Source: Aquanectria penicillioides
Taxonomy: Eukaryota; Ascomycota; Sordariomycetes; Hypocreales; Nectriaceae
Direction of reading: 5' to 3'
NCBI GenBank assembly: GCA_003415625.1
Contig: PYIU01000004.1
Span: forward strand, 2,232,001-2,296,000
DNA length: 64,000 bases
Shown here: positions 48,073 through 59,094 of the stretch, piece by piece
How positions within the stretch are numbered: position 1 is the first letter of the stretch
Layout of the letters: each line of letters begins with the position of its first letter
Notes under the pieces: generated by a model
What the model was told of the DNA's origin: nothing
Database searches by the model: none
What the model saw: only the letters and a program-made list of their open reading frames with translations
Made by a program: the position numbers and the translations under genes

Positions 48073-49764
48073 AAGAGAGGTGTGAGGTAGTGCGTGACGC
48101 ATGTAGTGCGCAGTGTGCGTAGTGGATGGAGTGTGTATGAAAGCTCTGTGATGTTATTCAGCAAGTGACCGGCTGGTTAGCGCACGGCAACCTGCACCAG
48201 GGGTGTGGATGAACGGGAGACTAGTTTGAACGTGTGAATGCGAGCGAATGTGGGACGGATTAAGCCGTAGGGCGAGAGAGATAGAGAGAACGAGAGAGAG
48301 ACATGCATACACAAACATCCTGTAAATATGCACATGGACATGCACCTGGAAAGGTGGAGAGCTGGAGAGCTGGAGAGATAGAGGATGTGAGTCAAGAGGG
48401 GGATGCAAGGTGAAGGCGAGTGGGAAACAACGGTGACGACGATCACCGCCGGCATCAGTCCTGTATCACCACGCTCTATTGGGGAAATGGTAAATTTAGG
48501 AAGGCCGTCAGGCGAGAAACGGATGCATTACATTGCGGGAGGGCAGGCATGACCCCAAGAGGACTGCAGCAGGCACGGCAGGAAGTACAGCAGGAAGCAC
48601 AGCAGAAACAGAAAGTGCAGCCAGTGGAGGCGGAGGTGGAGGCGGAAGCGGAGAGGGAAAGGTTGGGCTGCGCGCGTTGTCCACAGTCCGTTGTCCTCTA
48701 CCCGTTGATCGCTGCTGTCGCGCAGCACAGCATCCAGCGGGCAGCATCCTACAGCTTACAGACCAACGACGACAGCGACGACAGCGACCGACTGACTCCG
48801 GACACAAGGCGTGCAAGAGCACGCACCCATTCCTCCCCTGACCGAGTGGCAGGCCCATCGTGGGTTCACAACCGCAGATGGCAAATGAGAGCTGGAAGGC
48901 AGGATAGTGGCCTGCGCGTGTCCCGGGGAGGCGCGCCGGGGAGCTACCTCTAGGTAGAGAGAGGCTCCACTCCCCGGGTATCCAAGGCATCACCGTGAGG
49001 CATCAGTCGAGACATCCAAGCCTGTCCGGCGGTGTTGCTCGTCCCTAGTGTTTGCTTGCCCCACGAAGGATGGCGCTGAATGCGAGGCCATCGCTGATTG
49101 TGGTTGTAGCGCCGTTGCTTTCTACCTCCTGTCTACGTCTACAGAGAAGGACTCCTAGGTACTCTTGTTGTCCATCTACAACAACGCATCTGCCTGTCCA
49201 TCTACATGTCCATATGATCGTCTTAGTGTTTGGTGTTGCTGCCACACCCCATTGCTCATCTCCAACCAACCTGAGCTATGCGCCTCCTGACATGCCATAA
49301 CTATATCGAAGCAGTCCTTTGTCTTGCATCGGATATCCCATCGGATGTCAGTGCTCCTCCTGCCTTCCTCCGCTCCTCATCCGAAACCCCTCCGCTACTC
49401 ATCCACGACATTCATCACTTCCACAGTGCCAGCACCACCTTTTGGACCTCTTGGGCTGAATCAAGTGAGAGACATTCGCTCGTCGGCCCCCTAGATCGTC
49501 GTCTATTGTCACCTATTATCACCGCAGTGGCAGCCATACAGTCTCCAATACCTCCCAGCTTCTGTAAGGGCACCCATATAAACCGTTGTTGTGAGCATTT
49601 CTTTGTCACCACAACCGTCTTCGACTTCTTCGACCTCCTCCACCTTCTCGATATCTCAAAGTATGACACAGAACCCAAGTACAACCATCTTCATTCCATT
49701 GTTTCTCAACCTTACATCAACGCAGAACCCATATCGCCTTGTCCTCCGCACAATACCCGTCATC

Positions 49765-50348
49765 ATGGAGCCCGATTCAATGTTCACAATCGTAGGTCTT
49801 TGCAACAACGGGCCCATCGCCCAGCTGCAGCAAGAAGCCAAGGTCGATGTCCTCCTCTCGCATCCTTCTAATACAAAGAATTTGGCTTCCTATGGACTCA
49901 ACAACCGCTTGCTAGAGTTGGCCGATTTGGTCATTAGATCTATGGTAAGTGGAAATCCTCGAGGCTCACCTATACTCCCCTTTCCTGGCGGCTGCGTGGC
50001 TGACGGCGATTGCTCTTTTGCAACATTCTCTAGGAATTTTATCTCGAGGACTGGGCCAGGCAAAATAGCATGGCCTTCGTTGACCCCAAAACTCCTGCTA
50101 TGCGCCCCGAGGTCTCCAGGCTGGAGAAGGGCTGGATCCTGTGGCCCTCAAAGTCCTATGTTGCCATGTTGATTCCACTCAACTCGGCGTTGGCCCAAGT
50201 TGAGATGCTGGACAGCGATGACCTATCTTCTGAGACGGTAACTTGGAATCCTGACCAATTCCTGCTGATTAGTGACAAGGGCATGCGGCTGAAGGGGGAT
50301 GGGAACCTCAAGTTCATCTGTATCATCTACGAGGTCGTGGCATTGTGA
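49765..50348 (+). CDS. Unrecognised 164-residue protein
   Basis: Not recognised. Exons 49765-49944 and 50034-50348 join in phase across an 89-base intron (GTAAGT to TTCTCTAG), giving RSM-EFYLEDWARQNSMAFVD. The protein starts MEPDSMFTIVGLCNNGPIAQ and ends LKFICIIYEVVAL, with a central GWILWPSKSYVAMLIPLNSA. There is no signal peptide and no catalytic motif. An open frame extends upstream of the chosen ATG, but its Ser/Thr-rich translation looks like leader sequence. Confidence 0.6.
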
Positions 50349-51759
50349 TGGGGGAGGTTATGAAATTTCCTCGAGTCGAGGGGCAGATAAAATTGGGTTG
50401 AGTTGGATAGGATCAGATTGGAACCTCGGTATCCCTCTTCTCTTTCCTTTTCGGTTTTCAGTTTTTGGTTTGTAGTTTTATTTGGTCAAGCGCTCGCCAG
50501 AGAGCACCTATCTGGTGGAGGAGTTTCAATTTGCAGAGAATGCCCATCTCCAAGGGCACGAATGAGGTTTACGAAGGGAGTTCTAGCTTGAGGAGTTTCA
50601 AATCCACATCAGTCTTTACCGCCACTCTGTGTATTTCTTCAACCGACGTGTTCAATCCCAAATCGTGGTTTCTTCTACTCTTGTAAACGAGGGACCCTGA
50701 ACCAAGGTTGAACCCTGCGCCACCAAGCCGCCCATCGGACGCCCAAGGTGGCCTAACTATGTCCTCTATTTCCCGTTGTAGTATAACTCTATGGCGATCC
50801 CATTGCCTACTGGTGGAGTCACATGGCCGTGCTCTCTCCATTGGGCGCCTGGCGAAGAGCGGTGACTTCAGCAGAGAATGGGTGCAACACCTCCACCTCC
50901 ACCCAAACGCCACGACCTCTACTGAAGAAGAAAAGGTGAGATGTTTGCAGCGGGCGGGGGAGATAATCAATTCGCTTTGTTATTTTCAAAGGGACGCGCA
51001 TCCGCTGTCGGACTGCGGCTGGCCAAAAGCAATGCAGGTGCAGTTTGGAGGCAGGGGAGAAAAGAAGAAGAGGGAGAAAAAACAGGGGGAGGGGAAAAAA
51101 AAAGAAGGACAAAGCATGCCACTTGTCGTGTGAATGGAGAATCTACATTTGGGATCGAAGGTGTCACGTGGAATCAAAGACTTCAGGTTGAGGGCGAATA
51201 CCTAAGTGCGTGTATTCAAAGTCGTCATCTAGGTACCTACCTAATCAAGATAACTAACTGGGCCAATGCTCCTGCCCTCCCAAATACAACAGATAAAAAA
51301 GAAAAGTATCCAATCTCAGGAGCCCTTGGGGTTCCAACTCAAGGCACACATCCCGAGGTGGGGGGGGGAAAGAGCGCCCAAAGGTACGGAGGCAAAAGGA
51401 AAGAATTGAAAAAAAAAACGAAAGAGGAAGTAGGTAGAAGTGTTAGTAGCTGTAGTGAGAGAAGGGCACTGAGTACCAAGGAGCGCAAGTCCTTCCTCCA
51501 AAGCATAGATCATGCCATTTTTTTTTTTAAGTTTCACAAATACATCCTTGATCAGTGTACAGATTGGATGGTTTTATTTTTGTCTTGTTGTTGTGGTTTT
51601 CCTTTTTCCTACCTTTCATTTATGACGCGGCCCGTCGATCCTGTGTGGGTGTGCTTTTGCGTGGTGAGGCGCCCGTGTGCAAGACAAGCTGGCGTGGGCT
51701 GGGTTGGGCTGGTTGGTGGGCTGCTCCCCCTAATTGCAAGGCCTGCCGCCGGTGGTGGG
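50349..51759. other. Intergenic region
   Basis: No gene supported. Purine-rich tracts (51050-51110, 51360-51430) create long but uninformative frames. Confidence 0.5.
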
Positions 51760-53865
51760 CTAGGTGTGAGACTCACGGAGAAAGTCGATTCGAAGAGCCT
51801 GGCAAATCTCGCGTTGACTGGGACGGATTGAGTTAGCTGGTGCGTGGCATGAAGCAGACAGGATTGGGTTGACTTGCGTGAATGCGGTCTGGGGCTGCCC
51901 TATGAAATAGCCCAAAAGAGAAGTAATCGCAAGTTGGATAGGAGGAGCCTCGAAATGGCGAGGGTCCATTGGTTTGGCGTTGAAATAGTTATGGGAGCCT
52001 TGGAATATGGATAGGATGTCTGTTGTAGACGGCCGTCAGCTATGGATTTCACAACATCTTGAATGAGCTTACCCCGCATAGAACATCCCCGTTGGTTGGC
52101 GTGGAATGACAACTCATTGTCGACGATGAGCTGGATTCGGTGGAGCACATTGTCGCTGAGATACTCAACTTCAGCAGGAGAGAAGTCATCGCCGCTGATG
52201 CCACTGGCGAGCAAAACGCGTCTGATGGTCTGATGCACCATATCCGCGGGACACTCGCCATTGGCTACGGCATAATGGAAGAGGGCGATGATGACAAGGG
52301 CAAGGAACGATGCGTCTCGTTCTCTATGCGTGATTTGGGATAGACTGTCGATGCATTTCATCAGACATACCTCCCAATTGTTCGGTTGAGCAGTGTCGGC
52401 AATACATTGACCTCCGTCCTGAAGAGCTTGATTGCAGTGCTCCATCAACCACCTGTGGATCTCATCGGTATGCTCTGTATGCATTTCGTATGCAGGCACC
52501 TCGCTGACGAGGTAAGAAGGGCCTTTGGTTGCTGAGATGGCAGCGTTGAAGGTTGGGTTGAGGTTGGCAGTCCTCATCCCTTCAACATTGTTGGAGGGGT
52601 TTCCCCCGGCTGGTTGATTGGCTGCACCATTGGTGTTCTGGCAATTGATATGGAACCAGGACCGGGGTTGCGGTTGATTCTGCAGCTGGAGCCGACCCAG
52701 AGTTTGATATTGTCGCTAGGGTTGAGATGAATGACGAAGTTGGAGCCGGCGGGGATATCGGAGCCGGAGCTGGTGTCAAAGCCCGGGTCGAAATCGGGTT
52801 GAGGTTGGTGTCAAAACCCGGGTTGAAATTGGAGCTGGGGTTGCTGTTGTTGTTCGAGTCGAGGTTGGGGCTCCATCCGGGAGTGGAGTCAGATTCGAAC
52901 ATGTGGATGAAGCTGACATAGTCGTTGGGGTCGATAGTCGGGGCGAGAGTCGGGTCGAGGTCAAGTCCAGGGACGATGGTGGGGCCGGATTCAAGGTCGA
53001 GGTCAGAGATGCTGTCGAACTCGGAGCTAGAGGCGGCGCCGGACACTGAGCCAAGAGTTGAACCGGGAACTGACCCTAAGTTGGACTCGAGGTCGGATAT
53101 GGGGGCGATGATGGGGGCCACTGGTTCGTACCTTGGTGGTGGGTAATCATCGTTGTAACCTGGTGGAAGAGTGCCTGGTGGAGTGGCGGAGTGGTAGCTT
53201 GGTGGAGCGCTGTGGGGGCAGCTGGAGGGAGAGCCCGAAGCCCAGGCGGGAGTCCTCTGGGGATCGCAGCTGGGGCCGGACTCGGTAGCGGGGTCTGGTC
53301 CGGGGCCGGTGGGTCCTGCACTGAATGTGGGGCCGGCGCTTGGCCCGGAGGAGCCTGGCTCGGTGCTGGGCCTTGTTTCAGGCGTGGGGTTGGAGCTTGG
53401 GCTTGGGCTTGGGCTTGGCCCAGCGTGAACGCTGCCATTTTCAGCGTTGTATTGGGGGCTCGAGTGCCTGGACACCCAGTCCTCTGGGCGTTGGGGAAGC
53501 TCGATGACTGACTCTTCGTCCCATTCAGACGACTCGCGCTCGTATTGGATCTCAGCCATGAGCTCTGGATCCGGATCTGACTCGATGCTCGGAATGATGC
53601 TTGGTATGGGTTGCTGATATCGTATATCACCACCGTAGTTCGCCCATGTTTCAACGTATCTGTAACCCCGTGGGTGCTGGGGAGATGCTAGAGACCCATG
53701 GTCCACAGCTGGTCCCTCCTGGGCATCATCTAGGACGATATCCTGGGTTTCCACAGTCTCGTATGGCTCGAGAATGGGTGAGATCGGTTCGGGAGGGCTC
53801 CCGAGGGGAGAAAAGGGTTGATTTCGTGACATTGCACGTGGTGTTTGCCGTTGGCCCTCTACCAT
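51760..53865 (-). CDS. Unrecognised Ser/Pro-rich protein with C-terminal helical domain, frame broken twice
   Basis: Not recognised. I join what look like two separate genes. Exon 1 is 53865-52073 and exon 2 is 52019-51760 (53-base intron, phase consistent). The N-terminal half (MVEGQRQTPRAMSRNQPFSP) is disordered and rich in Ser, Pro, Gly, with SNPTPETRP-type tracts. A near-repeat follows: NFNPGFDTNLNP, then DFDPGFDTSSGSDIPAGSN after a frame change near 52796. VIHLNPSDNIKLWVGSSCR continues until a second change near 52674-52677, after which CQNTNGAANQPAGGNPSNN leads into a helical domain (WLMEHCNQALQDGG, FLALVIIALFHYAVANGECP). Two missing bases make the total exactly 684 codons. It ends ALRIDFLRESHT. 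Confidence 0.6.
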
Positions 53866-56178
53866 GGATGTTTGAATTCTGCACGGATATGAGGGACTCT
53901 GTCGTCGCCGTGGAACACTAGCAGTGCAGTGTGATGGAATTGAGGACGGACAAAGAAGGGAAGACCAAATATGGGGAAGGTGGTCGGGAAGAAACAATCG
54001 ATGTTGAAGCAGGGCATGCTACAACGTACACGGGATTTCGGCAGGAAAACGAATTCTCATGACACCAACTACGAAAGGGGGAAAGACGCTTCTTGAACTC
54101 GACGGACTTGAACAAGATTCGATTGATTCTTGCCCACTCTAACTAGTCAACTTACCCCGTCAAACGGAGCAGAATGATGCCTCAAAATCGGGGAGGGGTG
54201 GTCAAACGGAATCGGGACAGGGAGGCTGCAAGCTGGAGTTTGTTTGCTATCCATCCCGCCCATCCTGACACGTCTTTCGCCATCTTGCTGCACTTTTCCG
54301 TGCGCCTCTATACTCTCGACAAACGATCTCGGCGGTCGAACAAACACTTCAACAGCCCCATCTGCAACGAGAACCCGGACCAGGTCGTGACTGTGACGGT
54401 GGCGAGGGGAGGTCGGACAACCTGAACAGTATCCGTACGTCGTGGAACCCAATTTTTCCATGGCCACGGGGTCATGACTACTATTGCGGGCTCTCGCATT
54501 GGTCAGACGCTGGCAAATCCTCCTTTCAACTGTGCTGGACAAACCCGCTGTCCACCAGTACAACGAGTACACTGCCATCATCGCACAATCAAACGGAGGT
54601 CCAAAAGCCACGAGGCAGCGGACTGTCACATCTTTCTGGGCTCTTGCTTTTTCCTCTTCTGTGTGTTTCACCTACACCTCTCACCTCTTTTGGCCTGTAC
54701 CGATTTAGAAACTCAATGTATCGTCGCAACGATCGAATCCTTCTCCCAGTCTGCGTAGATGGCGGTGCACGTCCCGTTATGCAGGCCAAGCAACAGCAAA
54801 CGAAATACTAGGCAGCTGAGCTTAGAGCGCAGCTCACCATAGCGCAGGAGAAAAATGAGACTGCTTCCTTGGATCCTACCGTATACGCGTTCGTTCGTTT
54901 GCTTGGAGCCTCGTGGCGCCCAGTCCCAGTAGTTGTGGCGCTGTCTCCGCGCGGTTTCTGCATACGCACCAGACAACGCCAGAGCGGAAGATAACGAATA
55001 CGACGCCGGCGATTAAGTTGAAAATTGCAAACACTGCAGCTTGCGGGGTTTTCTGTCGTGCGATGCACCCTGTGAAGGAGCTGTTTCGAATTGTCGTCCT
55101 CGTGATGTCAAGTATTGGTCGTGCACTTGCATGGCATGACGGGCAGCGACAGTCAACACCCTGCTTGCCCCCCTCTTGACACGGCAGAGCAGGCAAGGCA
55201 AATATCGGTGGGAAACGCGCCAAACCTTGGAGACTGGCACAAGAGAATACCTAGGGTGGAAGGATGGAGAAGGTAGAGGAGTTGTGGCGTGCTGCTGTCA
55301 TACTACACTTGCTGCCGGCCGTCGAGCCGTTTGTGATGTACCATGCCTGAGAATGTACGCACGCCCGCGGGGGCGCCCTCGATTCCTCTCACACACACTC
55401 TGGCTCTGTCTCGGTAGATTTGGTAATCTTGCATGTTCCTTGGCGTCGGTTGATGGAGCCGAGGAACCCGCCAAGCTGGCCCGCTTCTGCTTGTCGCCAG
55501 GATGAGGCTCCGTCGTCTCAGAACCACAACTGCCTGACATCGTTAGCCTGAGATCCGAGACTGGGAGGAGCCGACGCCAGGCTTCGTTCAGTCTGGCGGC
55601 CTGGAAAGGCCCGAGCCGCCCCAAGATCAGGCTGGGGCCCGGGGGTAGCGAGACCGGGGACGAATCCTGCGTAATGCGTGGGCCAATTTGTGGCGAGCGA
55701 CCTTGCCCTGATGGTAGCAAAGTCCAAATAGGGTTAAGAGATGCAGGTGTCACACCCAGGTTCCAATATCAGCCCCTCCTTTCCCCCAAAAAGCAAGGTA
55801 CTGTATGGGTATCTGCGCGCTCTATACCCCCCGGCTCCAGGCCCAGTACAGCATATCAGGCCGCCCGAGTGTCCAGTACGTAGATGGGGTTGCAATGTCA
55901 GAAAAGGAGGGTAGGGGCTCAGATAGGTAAACGAGGAGTGTTTGGGCTCCTTGGCACGTGTGGATGAAGAACTGACTGGTCGACGGAAAACCCAGTAAGC
56001 ACCAGGCATTCGCTCGATCGACCAGCTGCCAAAGGGGGACACGATGTGACCAAGGCCGATGGTGGACGCTCCCTCCCATACGCCCCGTCCTCTTTTTTTC
56101 CCCTTTCCTTCTTGCTTTCTTTTTTGGGTGACTTGGAAGGAAACTTTAATGGAATTTGCCGGGTTCAATCTCCCCCCG

Positions 56179-56356
56179 TATCCCTTTGACTGTGGTAAGA
56201 CTACGCTTCCGTACCCATGATGAAATCGACCAATCAACTGATAGTATCTAGAAAGTGGTACATTAAAGGTCACCAAATTTACATGACAACACAAGTTCCG
56301 AACTTATTATGTAAGACTTGGTACGGAAGTGTAGTCTTATCACAGTCAAAGGGATA
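56179..56356. mobile_element. Miniature inverted-repeat element with TA target duplication
   Basis: Two 35-base inverted arms (56181-56215 and 56320-56354) differ at only two positions. They begin TCCCTTTGACTGTGGTAAGA and enclose a 104-base AT-rich core with no coding capacity. Each end is flanked by TA, the target duplication of Tc1/mariner-type transposons. The 174-base size fits a non-autonomous MITE. No transposase is present in the window. Confidence 0.75.
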
Positions 56357-58776
56357 CTTGCGACCATGTGCTTCGGATGAGAGAACAACCTAGTTCATTC
56401 TGATTCTGATTCATTGGAACGGGAAAGTGCAAATCCTATGTCTGCGGACCTATAGAATTGTGGGGAGTCTCACCAGCTGGCAAATGGGTGTATAGCCTGG
56501 ACCCACCTGATTTTGTCAAGATCTTGGCCGGACGAGATCGGGGCTCGGACACACCTGCCAAAAAACGTGGGGGTGGGTAGCAAAATGGACCATGCAGTGC
56601 AGTGCCTACCACCTCCCTGGACAACAAGCCAGACGCAGAGACAAACGTAAACGCAACGTCGTCCCAAGCACCGGGATTCATTGGCAAGTGTCTTCGGGCC
56701 TAGATCACTGTTTCAACCGCCATTAGCGCGGGCTTAGACATGGGCCTGGACATTCATGAGCCTATAGGAAGGAATCCTTGGCGTCCGGATGAATTAGACC
56801 CTTCTTCATTATCCGATGCGTTTTCCTCCACACCCTCTGATCTCGGGCGGCCCAATTTCGGGCTGAGAATTTCGGTTTGGGTGGCTGGCAGAAGTTTGAG
56901 CGCTCCTGCTCCTGTTCCCGTCACAGTTTTAAAGACGCGGATAGGGTGATCTGGGGAGGGGGTTTGTGGCTTTGGCTTCGGCAACGCTGACGTCGATCAT
57001 GCCTCCAAGTTCCAGGCCATTGGATTGGTACTGTACTTGCTGCAGCCCTGACAAAAACATGCGGATCAAGATAGATGGACCCGCCAGCCCGCTCATCCAA
57101 ACGGGCTGCCAGAGCAGAGAAACTGGAAGCGAGCAAAGTCAAAGGGGAGAGTCACATTGAGGTTGGCTCCCGGCTCCCCCTTCCGTGATGGAGGGGCGCT
57201 TGTGCTCATCTGAGTGCCCGAGTGCCCGAGCAGCCAAGTACCAGCCAAGTAAGTACCTGAATGCTTGAGGGAAGCAGGCATCCGTCAGAGGTAGGTACCT
57301 GTCTACCTGGTACCTGGGTACCGAATTTACCTGCCTCCACAAGCACCAGCCGCATCATGTCCAAGTCTCGTCCAAGTTCGAGTCTGTGGCTCTGGCTCTC
57401 GTCTCTCTGATCCTCGCGCCTCTCCCCTTCCACAACATCGACTGGGGGCTGATACACGATACGGCCGCCAAATCTCGTACAGTACAAGGAAAGCACACGG
57501 CTTCTGGGGTACCTGGACGCCTGACCAGTAAGACGGGAGGCCATGCCCCTCAAGCCTCGTGCTGCAACGATGGCATGATATCAGAGTGACAAGTCTTGTA
57601 GGATGCATCTGATCGACCATCTACCTGCCTGTTCCTTCTTGCCGACCCCTTGATCCGCCGCCGCCGCAGCAACTTCCGCCTCCCCGCGACCCATCTCCGC
57701 CACGGAATGTTTGACAGTAACAGCGGCAGCAAGCCGTCGAAATCTCGTACTCATGGTATTGCGATGACTCCATCGAGCTTTGACTGGACGCTGTTCGAAA
57801 GCTGAAATGCAGTTGCGCGTTTGTGCAAGGCGATAGATCAGGTCGCATATGGATGTTGAATCGGCGATCGAGACCCACGATTGTCCGCCACATGGATCAA
57901 TTCGCTGTCCATCGCCCTCGCTCCTTCGGCCAACTCGGAGCAAACAGCCGATTGGAAATGTCTTCCCGCCAGCCTGCACCTCCCGATATTGATCGGGATC
58001 GACGTGACCGGCAGAGTCGTGAGCTGTCGAAAAGAGCACTAGTCAACTGGTAGACACACTCCCCAGATGCAGGCGCAGGCATGAGTGCTTGACCAGTGCC
58101 GGTTTGACAGGCTCCGCCCCTCCACTTTCACTCGCTAGGAGCCAAGACACGGGCCGCTCAAGGTGTTACCCGAAATTTCGGGTCATGCAATGAGAGCCTC
58201 ACAACCGTTTGCACCGTTGTGAAGAAGGTTGTCTTTGGGTGGAGGGGCTGCAACGGCAAGGGCATGATCGGCATCCATGTGGCGGGCTAGAGGGAGGGGA
58301 AGGGAGGGGGCGACCAGGGCCCGCAAGGATGTTACTTGCAGTTGTCGATCTGCGGCCTAAGCATTGATGTAGACATGCACATTTTACGAGTCCCACCTAC
58401 CACATCCCACATTCCGCAGCCCACACGGGGGAGGGACGTGAGCAATCTGAGGCTAAGGCGCAATGAATGCATCGTGACCCAGCGCACAGCAAATCTGCGA
58501 TTTCAACACAAGATTCGTGGCAGGAGATCGCAGAGCTCCGTGGGGAATTGCATCCCCACGTTTCTGTTGGTTGCATGATTGGATGTTTGGGACAGGGAGG
58601 AACCTACATTTTTTATCAAGCAAGCTCAACTTTTTTTTTCTTTCGTCTTGCACAGGAGGAACCTTGGGCTGCAAGCAGGTTGCATGGGGTAGATTGCCAA
58701 ATGCAATACCTTGTGGAATTATCCCAAAGGAGAAAGACGCTGTGAAATTTCATGAAATGAAGATTCTCAATTTAGT

Positions 58777-58968
58777 ATTCTCAATCTAAGTAACAATCTG
58801 TGTTGGTCCGCGCCTTGACTATTCCCAATCCAAGTAACAATCCGTGTTTGTCTATACCCTGCCGATTCTCAATCCGGGTAAAAGTCTATCTTCTTTTTTT
58901 TTTTTGGTGTGCCTTGCCTATTCTCAATCCAATCCAAGTAACAACACATGTCTGCCTATGCCTTGCTA
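58777..58968. repeat. Degenerate tandem repeat, about four 44-bp units
   Basis: Units begin at 58777, 58821, 58865 and 58920. The core ATTCTCAATCCAAGTAACAA is followed by a TGTGTTTGTCTATGCCTTGCC-like second half. Unit 3 is enlarged by a T12 tract and unit 4 by a duplicated ATCCA. A partial copy of the start precedes unit 1 at about 58763. Confidence 0.85.
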
Positions 58969-59094
58969 GTACCTAAAAGGAGCGAAAGTTGAAAGGAAAT
59001 GAGGGAGGGGGGAAATGACATTGATCCCAGCCAATCTGCACTGCCTCATCACCATTACACCATCACCATCAACGCCCACAGAGTCATGGTCCCA

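Larger units (their letters stand above)
46541..49764. other. Simple-sequence-rich region
   Basis: No gene can be firmly supported. It contains a C20 run (47013-47032), two GA microsatellites (47537-47567 and 48039-48069), A runs near 47651-47680, and CAG/GGA-rich sequence near 48580-48650. Apparent frames here mostly translate these repeats. A possible 3' exon of the 46118 gene may begin at 46766. Confidence 0.5.
53866..59094. other. Gene-poor block of 5.2 kb
   Basis: No gene supported; frames are short or composed of shadow sequence. It contains the miniature inverted-repeat element at 56179-56356 and the 44-bp degenerate tandem repeat at 58777-58968. TACC motifs occur near 57288-57330. 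Confidence 0.55.

Noticed and set aside
58777..58968. CRISPR array
   Set aside because: Units are contiguous and degenerate without spacers, and the genome is eukaryotic.
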